64,000 bases of DNA. Source: a bacterium. Lineage in GTDB: Bacteria > Armatimonadota > Zipacnadia > Zipacnadales > UBA11051. Positions within the stretch are counted from its first letter, which is position 1. Every line of letters starts with the position of its first letter. The position numbers and the translations under genes are program-made. The notes under the pieces are model-generated. The model did not search any database and was not told the origin of the DNA. It saw only the letters and a program-made list of their open reading frames with translations. This document shows positions 34,798 through 44,557 of the stretch, piece by piece. The stretch covers positions 1 to 64,000 of the forward strand of contig JAUVVY010000018.1 in the NCBI GenBank assembly GCA_030604405.1. Reading direction: 5' to 3'.

Positions 34798-35271
34798 ATG
34801 AGACACTCGATCCGCACAGGCTTCAGCTTCGGCTTGACTTCGGGCATTATCACCACCCTCGGAGTCATCGTTGGACTACATTCCAGTACCCATTCTAATA
34901 CACTTGTGATCGGCGGGATTCTGGTTGTCGCAGTGGCCGACGCGCTGTCTGACGCCATGGGAATCCACGTCGCCGAGGAGGCATCCGGGCACCATTCCGA
35001 GCGCGAGATCTGGGAGGCGACGGCGGCAACCTTTCTGTCCAAGTTGGTCTTCGCTTTGACATTCCTTATCCCGGTCGTGTTCCTGCCGCTCAGCACTGCC
35101 ATAGTTGTCAGCGTGGCCTGGGGCCTATTCTTGATAATCACCCTCAGTCTGTTCCTGGCCAGATTGCAGGGCCTGCGCCCCGTCTCGGTTATTGTAGAAC
35201 ACCTGGCCATTACGGTGGTGGTCATAGCGGCAACCCACTACATCGGCGACTGGGTGAGCACGTTAGGCTAG
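34798..35271 (+). CDS. VIT/CCC1-type membrane transporter-like protein
   Basis: 157 aa from ATG 34798; the reading frame is open back to 34708, just after the tRNA, but the family-like part begins here. Four to five hydrophobic helices: SFGLTSGIITTLGVIVGLHS, LVIGGILVVAVADALSDAMG, then a conserved amphipathic stretch HVAEEASGHHSEREIWEATA, and three later helices. This resembles VIT1/CCC1 iron-manganese transporters (DUF125) but is short and lacks the long metal-binding insertion. Metal export or storage across the inner membrane is inferred. An intrinsic terminator follows. Confidence 0.7.
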   Translation: MRHSIRTGFSFGLTSGIITTLGVIVGLHSSTHSNTLVIGGILVVAVADALSDAMGIHVAEEASGHHSEREIWEATAATFLSKLVFALTFLIPVVFLPLSTAIVVSVAWGLFLIITLSLFLARLQGLRPVSVIVEHLAITVVVIAATHYIGDWVSTLG

Positions 35272-35305
35272 AGCTATTGCCTGCCGTAGCCTGCGACGGA
35301 ACACG

Positions 35306-35335
35306 AGCCAGCGCACAGTGCGCTGGCTTATTCTC
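35306..35335 (+). terminator. Intrinsic terminator of the VIT-like gene
   Basis: Stem AGCCAGCGCAC / GTGCGCTGGCT followed by TATTCTCTTT. It is 35 bases after the VIT-like stop codon. Confidence 0.7.
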
Positions 35336-35361
35336 TTTCCGCAGCCCTCTCCCACGCGTAG

Positions 35362-35724
35362 GTCGGGCTTGCCACTGCAGTGATGCAATTTCCGGTAGGT
35401 GATGAGCCCTTGTTCGTAATAGGCAATGCTGGCGTGACAAGTCTTGGGCCGGATGGGGCCCGTCCTTCGCTTCGCTCAGGCCACCTGACCCACGCCTGCG
35501 GCGCGGGTACCCCGCCCCTCCGGACGACAACGGCTGTCGGGCTAGAAAGCCCGACCTACGCGCTCAAGGGTTTAGTCTTTCGGAGGGGCCAAATAGGGTG
35601 GATTTTGCGAAAGCAAAATTCGGGTTCCCTATCCGGCCCAAGGCCCATCACAGTACCAGCGCCTACAATTACAGATGGATGAGCTACAGACCAAAAATCT
35701 GCATAACTACAGTTCCAGCCCGAC
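35362..35724. repeat. Palindromic element family 1 ends with core type 2, copy D
   Basis: 363 bp. Ends GTCGGGCTTGCCACTGCAGT then GATGCAA, and CTGCATAACTACAGTTCCAG then CCCGAC match the terminal repeats of copies A, B, C and F, but the interior differs: TCACAGTACCAGCGCCTACA, then ATTACAGATGGATGAGCTAC. That core is shared with copy E. A small internal palindrome GTCGGGCTAGAAAGCCCGAC lies near 35537. It fills most of the gap 35272-35868; no gene. Confidence 0.82.
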
Positions 35725-35868
35725 ACGATTTGCACGCTCGAAGCGGCCGGCACACGGGTACTTTCTTGCGCGCGAATAAAAAAACACAATTTGATTAGAC
35801 AAAAAGCGGCCCACGGGGCACACTAAGGTGATGATACACAACCGTGTCCCAGGCCAGGGCGGTCGCAG

Positions 35869-36411
35869 ATGAGAACCGTAGGCCCAGCAGAAGATCGGCA
35901 TCTTCTGGCGGCGCTTGCCGGCGGCGACCTGACCGCCTTGCAGAAACTCTACGAAGCCTATGCGAGCCTGGTGTATCAGATACTGCTGTTGCACACGGCC
36001 AACACACAAGATGCCGAGGACCTGCTGCAGGAAGTATTCCTGTCGCTGATAGAGCTGGGGCGCGGCGTGACCAGAATTCGCAATGTCCGGGCGTACCTGC
36101 TGAAGGTGGCGCTGAACAAGGCCAGCCAACTGTACGCCAGGGGCAAGCCAATGCAGCTCGATCTCCACAATACTAATCTGGTGGACACTGACAATGTGCA
36201 GTCGCAAAGCCGTATGGGCGCATTGCGAGTGCAGGAAGCGCTCAGCCAACTGCCTGTGGAGCAGCGCGAAGCCGTCATCCTGAAGGTCTGGCACGAATGT
36301 ACTTTTGCTGAGATCGCCGAGATCTTTAATATTCCGATAAACACAGCAGCCAGCCGTTACCGGTACGGCCTGGAAAAGCTGCAGCAGATACTGGGTGATA
36401 GTGATGAATAG
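35869..36411 (+). CDS. ECF-type sigma factor
   Basis: 180 aa. Region 2 (LYEAYASLVYQILLLHT then DAEDLLQEVFLSLIE) binds the -10 element and core polymerase; region 4 (ALSQLPVEQREAVILKVWHE then TFAEIAEIFNIPINTAASRY) is the helix-turn-helix for the -35. It lacks regions 1 and 3, as in sigma-24/ECF factors. Its stop overlaps the start of a single-pass membrane protein, the usual sigma/anti-sigma arrangement. It probably directs transcription of the two secreted proteins and perhaps the propeller array downstream, which is inference. Confidence 0.9.
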   Translation: MRTVGPAEDRHLLAALAGGDLTALQKLYEAYASLVYQILLLHTANTQDAEDLLQEVFLSLIELGRGVTRIRNVRAYLLKVALNKASQLYARGKPMQLDLHNTNLVDTDNVQSQSRMGALRVQEALSQLPVEQREAVILKVWHECTFAEIAEIFNIPINTAASRYRYGLEKLQQILGDSDE

Positions 36412-37024
36412 CCAGCAAGGATTCGAACAGCGTCTGCGGCGGGCGCCGCTGCGACAGCCCTCCGCCGAGGTCGAAAGCGAGCTGTTGTGGCGCGCCGAGC
36501 GCCTGACACGCAGCAGGCGGCGGTGGCGCCAGATGACGGTCGCCGTCGTCGCCGCGGCGGCACTGCTGCTAGTGGTCAATGTGGTAGCGGACCAGATCCA
36601 TGCGCGAAATATCGCGACACTCACTGGACAGCCGACTATTGACGAGCCGCTGCGAACAACGCTGATCTTCGCCGAGAACCTCCGCGCCCGCAGGCAGCTC
36701 ATCACCAATAGCCTCGAACAGAACGACAACGGATCGGCCCAGTTTGATACGCTAGGTGTATCGGCCCCTGCCCGGCAGCCGGCCGTCACCAAGCCGCTGC
36801 AGATGAAGCCGATAACCATCGAGGCATTACGCGCCCGCAACCAACTCATCAATGATATCCTCGAACTCAACGGCGATGCCGCCATAACGGATAAGGAGGA
36901 CCGTCATGGAAAACACGACAGCAGTACGCACTCGTTCGGAGTGTGCAATCCGCAGATCTTGCCACAAGTTTGCGTGTGTATTCTTCGGGCTTGTTCTTGC
37001 GTGTGGCGTGGTGTGGGCCGCTGA
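36404..37024 (+). CDS. Probable anti-sigma factor (single-pass membrane protein)
   Basis: 206 aa from ATG 36404, overlapping the sigma-factor stop by 8 bases. The N-terminal 45 residues are charged and cytosolic, residues about 46-63 (MTVAVVAAAALLLVVNVV) span the membrane, and the rest is external. It carries two copies of an R-A-R-x-Q-L-I segment (RARRQLITNSLEQN, RARNQLINDILELN). The last 40 residues overlap the next gene by 119 bases and read as Cys-rich nonsense, so the true end may be near 36900 if a frameshift exists. No zinc anti-sigma motif is seen; assignment rests on position and topology. Confidence 0.6.
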   Translation: MNSQQGFEQRLRRAPLRQPSAEVESELLWRAERLTRSRRRWRQMTVAVVAAAALLLVVNVVADQIHARNIATLTGQPTIDEPLRTTLIFAENLRARRQLITNSLEQNDNGSAQFDTLGVSAPARQPAVTKPLQMKPITIEALRARNQLINDILELNGDAAITDKEDRHGKHDSSTHSFGVCNPQILPQVCVCILRACSCVWRGVGR

Positions 37025-38282
37025 CGAGACGCAGTGGAGCCAGCAACTGGCCGCAGAACTGGCAGAATTGAAGGCCCAGGGCATCCCGCTGACGATGGCG
37101 GAGCTTGTGTCAAAAGATGTCCCGGACGAACAGAACGCTGCGCCTCTGTACATGCAGGTATTCCACGTTCATTGGGATACCGAGCGGAGAAGGACTGGGG
37201 ACCAGGAAATAGGCGGAATCAGCGACGAAGAAGCGAACATGGTCGCGGACTACCTCAAGCCCGAGAACAGGGAGTTTATCGCCGCAGCGGTCCATGAGCT
37301 CTTCGAGCGGACGCAGGTGCAGTCCGCCATGAAAGCCCTGAGAATCGCGTCCCTGATGCCTCACGCGGTATTTCCCGTAAACTGGGATTGGGGCCTCGGT
37401 GCGTTGTTTCCGCACCTGACCAAGTTCAGGCAGGCTACACGCCTCGTCTTGGCGTATGCGCTGATGCTGCACGAGCAGGGCCAAACAGATGAGGCCCTGG
37501 AATGGTGCCAGGTCAACTTCAGAATGTCCCAGCACGCCGCCTCTGAGCCTATTTTCATATCCCAGTTGCTCGCAATTGCGATGCAGCAAATGACTCTCGA
37601 GACAGTTGAAGAAATCATCGCGAACCAGCCGCTCGAAGCAGCAACGGCCACCAGCTTCGCCGATTTCCTTGGCGAGGTGGACCTTCGCGAGGCCTACACT
37701 CGTGCCATAATCGGCGAAATGACCTTGGGCCGGTACATTTTCGAGCAACTTCGCCACTATCCGGCAGCTGGCAGAGAGATTGCTGCATCGATCTTGGGTC
37801 ACCAGCACAGCGACCTGCAGAAATATTGCAGCGAAGCCGGACGGTCGCTACGGGAGTTTGATGAATTAATATATCTGCGGGCGATGAGGCTGTGGATTGA
37901 GGCCAGCGAACTGCCGAGTCGGGAAGTTGAGGCCGCGTGGGATCACGCACAGACAGAGATAGATGCCGCCGGCCCCGGAGCCATTCTAGCCCGCGCTCTG
38001 GTACACGTGTTCCATAAACCGGACAGAAAGATAGACCTCGCACAGGCACGCATTGATGTGGCCAGGATTGCGTTCGCACTCAAGGCGCACAAGCACATCC
38101 ACGGCGCATATCCTGAAGACCTTGCTGAATTGCAGAAGGGCCTTTCCTGGCAGCTTCCCAAGGACGTCTTTGCGGGCGAGGACTTCGCTTACCAGATCGA
38201 CGCGGAGGGCTTCGTGCTCCACAGCGAGGCCCGCGATGACCTTGAAGGCCTTCTGCCGGTAGAATGGACCGCTGAAAACTAG
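36906..38282 (+). CDS. Secreted protein with pseudopilin-like C-terminal segment, paralogue 1
   Basis: 458 aa; AAGGAGGA six bases upstream of ATG 36906. Signal region residues 20-38 (HKFACVFFGLVLACGVVWA), possibly a lipoprotein at Cys33. A long helical body (DEQNAAPLYMQVFHVHWD, then GISDEEANMVADYL, then repeated AHxxP-type helices) is followed at about residue 385 by DVARIAFALKAHKHIHGAYP then LPKDVFAGEDFAYQI, matching the C-terminal part of GspG-type pseudopilins. Paralogue of the next gene. Function unknown; expected at the cell surface or periplasm and probably part of the sigma-factor operon. Confidence 0.65.
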   Translation: MENTTAVRTRSECAIRRSCHKFACVFFGLVLACGVVWAADETQWSQQLAAELAELKAQGIPLTMAELVSKDVPDEQNAAPLYMQVFHVHWDTERRRTGDQEIGGISDEEANMVADYLKPENREFIAAAVHELFERTQVQSAMKALRIASLMPHAVFPVNWDWGLGALFPHLTKFRQATRLVLAYALMLHEQGQTDEALEWCQVNFRMSQHAASEPIFISQLLAIAMQQMTLETVEEIIANQPLEAATATSFADFLGEVDLREAYTRAIIGEMTLGRYIFEQLRHYPAAGREIAASILGHQHSDLQKYCSEAGRSLREFDELIYLRAMRLWIEASELPSREVEAAWDHAQTEIDAAGPGAILARALVHVFHKPDRKIDLAQARIDVARIAFALKAHKHIHGAYPEDLAELQKGLSWQLPKDVFAGEDFAYQIDAEGFVLHSEARDDLEGLLPVEWTAEN

Positions 38283-38331
38283 GCGTTGGCGCCAGGAGAA
38301 CTCAGCTCCACATCTCTGAGGAGCGAATCCA

Positions 38332-39744
38332 ATGTCGCAAGAGCATCCAGCCACGACAGTACGCAGCGGCGACTGGCTGGCCCGCATCGTCCCGAAACTG
38401 CTGGTGGTGGTGCTGGCGCTGGCTGTGATGCCCGCTGGTGTGTGGACGTATTACAATGTCAAATGGGGCGGCGAGCTGTCAAGAGAGTTGGAGGCCTGGC
38501 AAGCTAAGGGCCTGCCCCTTTCGCTGTCCGAGGTAATCCCCCAGCCGGTGCCAGACAGCGAGAATGCGGCCCCCATATACCTGAGTGTGTTTCATGTCAG
38601 TTTCGATCCCGACGATCAGCCTTCCCCACAACGCAATCTTGCCGGCCTTTCTGATGAGGAAGAAGACCTCATTCACTACTACCGGCGTGGCAAAGACCGG
38701 GCCGCAAACATCGCCCGGGTGCGCGCCATCCTGAGCCGCCCTGAGGTGGTGCGGGCGCTGCAGACGCTCAAGCGTGCCTCCCAGCGCAAGAAATCGGTAT
38801 TCCCGGTGAAGTGGGAGGAGGGCTTTGCGGCGCTTTCTGCCCACCTGGCCCGCTTCCGTCACGGCGCGCGGCTCGTGGCGGCAAATGCGCTGATCCTGGC
38901 TGAGACCGGCCACGTGGACGAGGCCCTCGATTGGTGCCTCATCGGGCTGCGCATGGCAGACCATGCGGCAATGGACCCGAGGCTGATGGGCCAACTAGTC
39001 GCAACAGCAGTGCGTAACATGACTCTGGATGCACTCGAGGAGATAATATCGGACAGGCCGGTGCCGGCACGCGTAGGCCAGGCCCTCCAACAGCATTTGC
39101 AGGGCATTGATCTGTACAAGAGTTATACGCGGGCCATCACATTCGAAGCCGTGTTGGGGCATTCCGTGTTTCTGGAATTTCGTACCGAACCTGACAATCT
39201 TCGCAACCTGATGTTCCCAGACCTCGACGACGGTCAACTGCTGGGGCGTCTCTATTTCAGTTGGGTAGGGAGGCCTCTTCACAAGTCCGATGAGGCTAGA
39301 TATCTGCGGATCATGCGCGGGCAGATACAGGCCGCGGAAAGCCCGTGGGCGCAGATTAAGGGGACCAATGATGCAGTGAACGGGCAATTGCGCGAGGCGC
39401 CGCCAGCGTTGCTCAGCGCTGTTCTAGTTCCCGTAGTCGCTGCACTCGCTTCGAAACGCGACAGGGAAGCGGCCCGCCTGGACCTCTGCCGCATAGCCCT
39501 GGCGCTGAAGGCGTACAAGCAGCAGCACGGCCGGTATCCGGCAAGCCTTGGTGCGCTTGCGCAGAGCCGCAACACGCAGCTACCGAAGGATCCCTTCACC
39601 GGAAGGGACTATGTCTATAGGCAAGCAGGGCACGGATTCGTGGCATATAGCGTAGGCTCGGACGGTGACGATGACGGCGGCGTTGAACCAGAAAGCGGCA
39701 AGACCGACCCCGATGGCGACATCGTCTGGAGGGCAAAGATATAG
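38332..39744 (+). CDS. Membrane-anchored protein with pseudopilin-like C-terminal segment, paralogue 2
   Basis: 470 aa; GAGGAG precedes ATG 38332 by 8 bases. Residues about 20-42 (PKLLVVVLALAVMPAGVWTY) form an N-terminal anchor. ENAAPIYLSVFHVSFDPDDQ, GLSDEEEDLIHYYR, and near the end LDLCRIALALKAYKQQHGRY then LPKDPFTGRDYVYR followed by YSVGSDGDDDGG parallel the first paralogue and GspG-like proteins (the last with acidic calcium-type residues). It starts 49 bases after paralogue 1. Likely external; partner or substrate unknown. Confidence 0.65.
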   Translation: MSQEHPATTVRSGDWLARIVPKLLVVVLALAVMPAGVWTYYNVKWGGELSRELEAWQAKGLPLSLSEVIPQPVPDSENAAPIYLSVFHVSFDPDDQPSPQRNLAGLSDEEEDLIHYYRRGKDRAANIARVRAILSRPEVVRALQTLKRASQRKKSVFPVKWEEGFAALSAHLARFRHGARLVAANALILAETGHVDEALDWCLIGLRMADHAAMDPRLMGQLVATAVRNMTLDALEEIISDRPVPARVGQALQQHLQGIDLYKSYTRAITFEAVLGHSVFLEFRTEPDNLRNLMFPDLDDGQLLGRLYFSWVGRPLHKSDEARYLRIMRGQIQAAESPWAQIKGTNDAVNGQLREAPPALLSAVLVPVVAALASKRDREAARLDLCRIALALKAYKQQHGRYPASLGALAQSRNTQLPKDPFTGRDYVYRQAGHGFVAYSVGSDGDDDGGVEPESGKTDPDGDIVWRAKI

Positions 39745-39832
39745 CTGCACCGGCAGGTCACAGCTAGAACAACAGGGAAATGTAGCCCGTCCCAATGAGA
39801 AGCCAATTCTGATCTCACAAGGAGGGGCTACA

Positions 39833-42136
39833 TTGCGTATCCTATCTGTTGTTACGCTGGTTTGTGCTCTTGTGGCTGGCGGGGCGATGGCACAGGACGC
39901 CTTTGTTGATCACGGAGTGGGCGCGAAGGTCGCCGAATCCCGAGGCGTGGTCACCACCCAGACGGCCGACGGCAGGTGCCTGGTGATTGCCAACGCCCTG
40001 GACACAAGCCCGATCAGCTACGTGCTGGTCACCGACATTGACACGGGCGAGACCAAGCAGTACTTCTGCCCGGAGGATGTGCGCCAATCCGCGCCCTACG
40101 GCTCATTGATGCACAGTAACGGCAAGTTCTACACCACGCAGGGCAGCATCTTCCTGGAGTTCGACCCGGCGGCGGGAGAATGGACCTTCCAGGCCACAGG
40201 CTCCCCGATCGGAAGCGCTTACATCGGCTTCACCGAGGGCCCTGACGGAACGGTATGGGCGGGCTCGGTCTATCAAACCGGCCTGATATCGTTTGACCCG
40301 GAAACCAGAGAGATAACAGACCACGGCCGCATGGACCCCGAGGAGAGGTATCTCAACACTCTGGCCGTTGACGACGCGGGCTGGGTCTATTGCGGCATCG
40401 GGACGGCCAGGTGCAACATCATCGCCTATAACCCTGCCACCGGCGAAAAGCGGCAGCTCATAGATGAAGACGAGCGCGTCACCGGCTCCGGCAGCGTTTA
40501 TCCCACCGATGACGGTGCGGCTTACGGTACCGCCGTCGGGAAGCACTACCGTCTCTTTGAGGGGCAGGCGACACCGATTGAGAAAGCGGATGTCCCGCCG
40601 CGCAGGGACGTGCGCAACATCGGCTGGGGCGCGAAGACGGGAGCGTTCCCTGACGGCCGCCGGGTCCGCACCTATAACCTGCCGGATAAATGGCTTGAAG
40701 TCCATAACCCGGAGACCGACGAGACCAAGCGCATTGAATTCGACTACGAGACCGAGGGCGTAAGCATAACCAGTCTCGGTGCGGGGCCAAGCGGAGTGGT
40801 CTATGGCTCCACCTGCCATCCGATGCACTTCCTTGCGCTTGACACCAATACCGAGACGCTGCAGGACATGGGGGCCATACCCCAGGTCGGCGGCGGCAAC
40901 TTCTGCGCCATCGCCACGCAGGGCGACATCGTAATAGGCGCGCAGTACGCAGCGGGCTGCTTGTGGGCTTATGATGTCAATATGCCCTGGAATCCCACTC
41001 ACAGGCGCGAGGGCCTCAGAATATCCGCCCAGGACCTGATGAAGGTCAGCGAATGTAAGGACGGTCACTGGAGCTACCTGGCCGGACACGATATTGCGTT
41101 TCTCTGTGGCGACAAGTTCGGCGCAGAGGGAACGTTCAAACTCAATGCGCCTGAAGATGGCAAGTACTACCTCTACATCCAGCCCTTTCGGTCGGCGAGA
41201 TATTGCACCGTGCAGTTTCTCCTTGATGACAAAGAGATCGGAGAGCCGTATGTCGCAACCAACAATACTACACGAGCGGACGAGTTGCAGATCTATGGGC
41301 CGATCGACTTGCAAGCCGGCGAGCACCGTTTGACGGTCAGGACGCTGGAGTCAGAAGGCCAGGAGCCCTGGTGCGCGATATGTTCGGTTGACCTGACTCA
41401 GGAGAAGCGCGAGCAGCCGCTTGTCGCGGAGGAAGTCAATCCGCGTGTGCTGGGGCAGTGGAAGCGCGACGTATGCCGACCACGCACGGCACTGGCGCAT
41501 CCCGATGGCAAGCACGTGATGATGGCCGGTTATGCCGGCTACGGGCTGTGCGGCGGCGGCATCGGCATTGTCAACCTCGAGACCGGACAGGACACGCTGC
41601 TCACCGCGGAGGAGGACCTGCTGCCCGGGCACAGTTGCATTACGCTCAAGGCACTGCCGAACGGCGACCTCGTGGGCGGCACTACCATCGGCGCACCCGG
41701 CGGTGGACATCCTACGGCCACCGAGGCCGAATTGTTCATCCTCGACTGGGAAACCAAGAAGATAACCTTCCACACGGTGCCCGTACCTGGCGACGGCAGC
41801 ATCATCAGCATTCAGGTGGCCGCTGACGGGTTGGTCTATGGCCTTTCCAGCAACAGCACGTTCTTCGTCTTCGACCCCGACAAGCAGGAGATCGTGCACA
41901 GCGAAAGCTTCAAAGACTACGGTGGCGTGCCGCGTCATGCGCTGCAACTGGGCCCGGACGACAAACTCTACGCGATGCAGGGAGCGGCTATAGTGAGGAT
42001 AACTCCGGGCACTTTCGAGCACGAAAAGCTCGCCGACACGCCGGTGAACATAACTGCCGGCGGGGCGCTGGTCAATGGGCTTTTGTGCTTTGCCGGCGGC
42101 TCACACGTATGGACGTACCAGGTCCCCGGACTCTGA
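39833..42136 (+). CDS. Secreted two-propeller protein, array copy 1
   Basis: 767 aa from TTG 39833, with AAGGAGG seven bases upstream; the upstream frame to 39665 overlaps the previous gene. Signal peptide RILSVVTLVCALVAGGAMA ends before Gln. Domain order: a propeller-like half (about 25-390) with strands such as YVLVTDIDTGETKQYF, FYTTQGSIFLEFDPAAGEWTF and FTEGPDGTVWAG; a central sandwich-like domain (about 395-545; KYYLYIQPFRSARYCTVQF, LQAGEHRLTVRTLES); and a second half starting RPRTALAHPDGKHVMMAGYA. It resembles SMP-30/Vgb-type propellers of lyases but catalytic residues are not evident. Ligand unknown. Confidence 0.75.
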   Translation: MRILSVVTLVCALVAGGAMAQDAFVDHGVGAKVAESRGVVTTQTADGRCLVIANALDTSPISYVLVTDIDTGETKQYFCPEDVRQSAPYGSLMHSNGKFYTTQGSIFLEFDPAAGEWTFQATGSPIGSAYIGFTEGPDGTVWAGSVYQTGLISFDPETREITDHGRMDPEERYLNTLAVDDAGWVYCGIGTARCNIIAYNPATGEKRQLIDEDERVTGSGSVYPTDDGAAYGTAVGKHYRLFEGQATPIEKADVPPRRDVRNIGWGAKTGAFPDGRRVRTYNLPDKWLEVHNPETDETKRIEFDYETEGVSITSLGAGPSGVVYGSTCHPMHFLALDTNTETLQDMGAIPQVGGGNFCAIATQGDIVIGAQYAAGCLWAYDVNMPWNPTHRREGLRISAQDLMKVSECKDGHWSYLAGHDIAFLCGDKFGAEGTFKLNAPEDGKYYLYIQPFRSARYCTVQFLLDDKEIGEPYVATNNTTRADELQIYGPIDLQAGEHRLTVRTLESEGQEPWCAICSVDLTQEKREQPLVAEEVNPRVLGQWKRDVCRPRTALAHPDGKHVMMAGYAGYGLCGGGIGIVNLETGQDTLLTAEEDLLPGHSCITLKALPNGDLVGGTTIGAPGGGHPTATEAELFILDWETKKITFHTVPVPGDGSIISIQVAADGLVYGLSSNSTFFVFDPDKQEIVHSESFKDYGGVPRHALQLGPDDKLYAMQGAAIVRITPGTFEHEKLADTPVNITAGGALVNGLLCFAGGSHVWTYQVPGL

Positions 42137-42222
42137 GCCGCTTGGGGACGACGAGAATAACCGGACTGGGGCCGCACGCCTGTCCGGTCGGCCTTCGCAG
42201 ACGGCAGAAAGGATGATCTATC

Positions 42223-44508
42223 ATGAAAGTGCTGTGTTGTCTTACGCTGTTGACGGTGCCAGGTTCGATGGTTCTTGCCCAGAACGGGTTCACGGACCTC
42301 GGCATCGGCGCGCCCGTGATCGAGAGCCGTGGGGTTGTCGCGACCGTTGATGACAATGGCAACCACGTCGTGATCGCCCACGCCTCCGGCTTCGTACTGG
42401 TCACCGATGTTGATACCGGAGAGACCGTGCAGATCCCTACTCCGCCGGGCATGCCGGCGGCCTCGATGTATGGCTCCGTACTGGCCAGCAATCGCAAACA
42501 CTACGTGGGCCACGGCAATCACATCGCGGAATTCGATCCCACCAAGCGCGAATGGACGTACCACGAGCTGGGCGCGGCCGCCGACAGTTGCTACATAGGT
42601 GTGACGGAGGGCCCCGAGGGCGTCATCTGGGCCGGCGGCTATCCGCGCCTCCACCTGGTCTCATTCGACTTCAACACGCGGGAGATTAAGGACCACGGGC
42701 AGATGGACCCCACGGAGGCTTACATCTCAACCATCGCCGTTGATGACAGGGGCTGGGTGTACCTCGGCATCGGCACCGCCAGGTCCAACCTAGTCGCCTA
42801 CAATCCGGCTACCGGGGAACGCCGCCAACTGGTTGACGAAGAGGATCGCATCACCGGCGGCGGACACGTTTACCCGGGCGTGGATGGACAGGTGTACGGC
42901 TCCAACGCCGAGCAGTGGTACCGCATGTATGACGGGCAGGCCACTGAGATCCAGCAGGCCGATGCGGAGGAGGAGAAGGACGTCGGCAGTATCTACTGGC
43001 CCAACACGACGTTCGACCTCCCTGACGGCCGCCGCGTAATCGAGTACGCGATGCCTGAAAGCTACATGAAAATCTACGACCCCAAGACCGACGAGACCAA
43101 GACCATCACCTTTGCCTATGAGACCGAGGGGGCCCACATAAGCGGCACAGGCGTGGGCCCGGATGGCAAGATATACGCCTCGTCGGGCCACCCGATGCAC
43201 ATGATCGTCTATGATCCGACGACCGGCAAGTTGGGGGACCTCGGGCCAATACCGGACATCGGCAACGGCCACATCAACATGATCGCGCGTCAGAGCCAGT
43301 ACGTCCTCGGTGGCTCGTACGGTGGCGGACGGCTGTGGGCGTACGATACGACCAAGCCGTGGAACCCGAGCGGAGGGCGGCCGGCGTTCGCAATGTCTGC
43401 GGAGCAACTGGCGGACCGCGGACGGATACCCGACGGTGAGGTCAAGCACATCCCCGGACACGATGTGACGTTCTTCAAGGCCGCGGACTACGGCGTAGAG
43501 GCTACATTCACGCTCGATGTGCGCGCTGATGGGCAGTACTACCTCCACATTCTCCCCTACCTCGGCTCGGGCTATTGTACGCTGCAATTCTCATTCGACG
43601 GCAAGGAAGTGGGCGAGCCGTATGTGGCCACCGACCCGTACCTGCGACCGGGATCACCCGTTGTCATCGGACCGATGGAACTCAAGGCGGGGCAGCACCG
43701 GCTCGGCGTGCGGCTGATCGACAATGACTCGCCGAATCCATGGGGGGCGCTGTGCGGAGTTGACCTGACGACACAGAAGCGGGATGACTTGATCCAGGCC
43801 TCGGAGCCCAATCCCATCGCACTGGCCCAGTGGAGCGCAGACATCGGCCGGCCGCGCTACGTGCTGGCTCACCCCGACGGGCACACGGTACTGATGACCG
43901 GCTATCCCGGCTACGGACGCTGTGGGGGCGGTGTGGGCATCTATGATTTCCAGACCGGCGAGAGCTCGCTGCTGACGGCCGATGATGACCTGCTGCCCGG
44001 CCTCACGACTGTCGAGCTGAAGGCTCTCTCCGACGACATGCTCTTCGGCATCACCTCCGCGCTGGCTCTCACCGGCGGGCACAGGATAGCCGAGGAAGCC
44101 GAAATCTACATGCTCAAGTGGCCGGAGCGGGAAATCGTGTTCCACACGGTCCCCGTCAAGGGCGCCGACCGCATTGTCAGTTGCACGATCGGGCCGGACG
44201 GACTGGTTTACGCGCTGACGGATTCAGCCGTTGTGTTCGCCTTCGACCCGGCGAGTAAAGAGGTGGTCCGCACGGCAGATCTGTCAGAGTACGGCGGGGT
44301 GCCGCGGCTGTCGATGCACACCGGGCCGGACGGCAATATCTACGCGTTGATGTCCGGGGCGGTACTGAGACTCAAGCCGGGCACGCTCGAACACGAGAAG
44401 CTCGGACAGCCGCCGACAGGCGTCGGCAACGGCGGTGCGTTGCATGAGGGTGTGCTGTACTACAGTTCGGGCTCACATCTCTGGAGCTACCAGCTACCCG
44501 GGCTGTGA
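42223..44508 (+). CDS. Secreted two-propeller protein, array copy 2
   Basis: 761 aa. AAAGGA nine bases before ATG 42223. Signal peptide KVLCCLTLLTVPGSMVLA. Same domain order as copy 1: LLxDVDTGETVQ-type strands (VLVTDVDTGETVQIPTPPG), HYVGHGNHIAEFDPTKREWT, GVTEGPEGVIWAGG; central FRAxDYG-type region (DVTFFKAADYGVEATFTLDV, LKAGQHRLGVRLIDND); and RPRYVLAHPDGHTVLMTGYP in the second half. Differs in loops, so ligand specificity may differ. It begins 86 bases after copy 1. Confidence 0.75.
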   Translation: MKVLCCLTLLTVPGSMVLAQNGFTDLGIGAPVIESRGVVATVDDNGNHVVIAHASGFVLVTDVDTGETVQIPTPPGMPAASMYGSVLASNRKHYVGHGNHIAEFDPTKREWTYHELGAAADSCYIGVTEGPEGVIWAGGYPRLHLVSFDFNTREIKDHGQMDPTEAYISTIAVDDRGWVYLGIGTARSNLVAYNPATGERRQLVDEEDRITGGGHVYPGVDGQVYGSNAEQWYRMYDGQATEIQQADAEEEKDVGSIYWPNTTFDLPDGRRVIEYAMPESYMKIYDPKTDETKTITFAYETEGAHISGTGVGPDGKIYASSGHPMHMIVYDPTTGKLGDLGPIPDIGNGHINMIARQSQYVLGGSYGGGRLWAYDTTKPWNPSGGRPAFAMSAEQLADRGRIPDGEVKHIPGHDVTFFKAADYGVEATFTLDVRADGQYYLHILPYLGSGYCTLQFSFDGKEVGEPYVATDPYLRPGSPVVIGPMELKAGQHRLGVRLIDNDSPNPWGALCGVDLTTQKRDDLIQASEPNPIALAQWSADIGRPRYVLAHPDGHTVLMTGYPGYGRCGGGVGIYDFQTGESSLLTADDDLLPGLTTVELKALSDDMLFGITSALALTGGHRIAEEAEIYMLKWPEREIVFHTVPVKGADRIVSCTIGPDGLVYALTDSAVVFAFDPASKEVVRTADLSEYGGVPRLSMHTGPDGNIYALMSGAVLRLKPGTLEHEKLGQPPTGVGNGGALHEGVLYYSSGSHLWSYQLPGL

Positions 44509-44557
44509 CATACACCAGTGGCAGCAGAGAGACAGAACGCGAAAAGGAGCAAACAGA

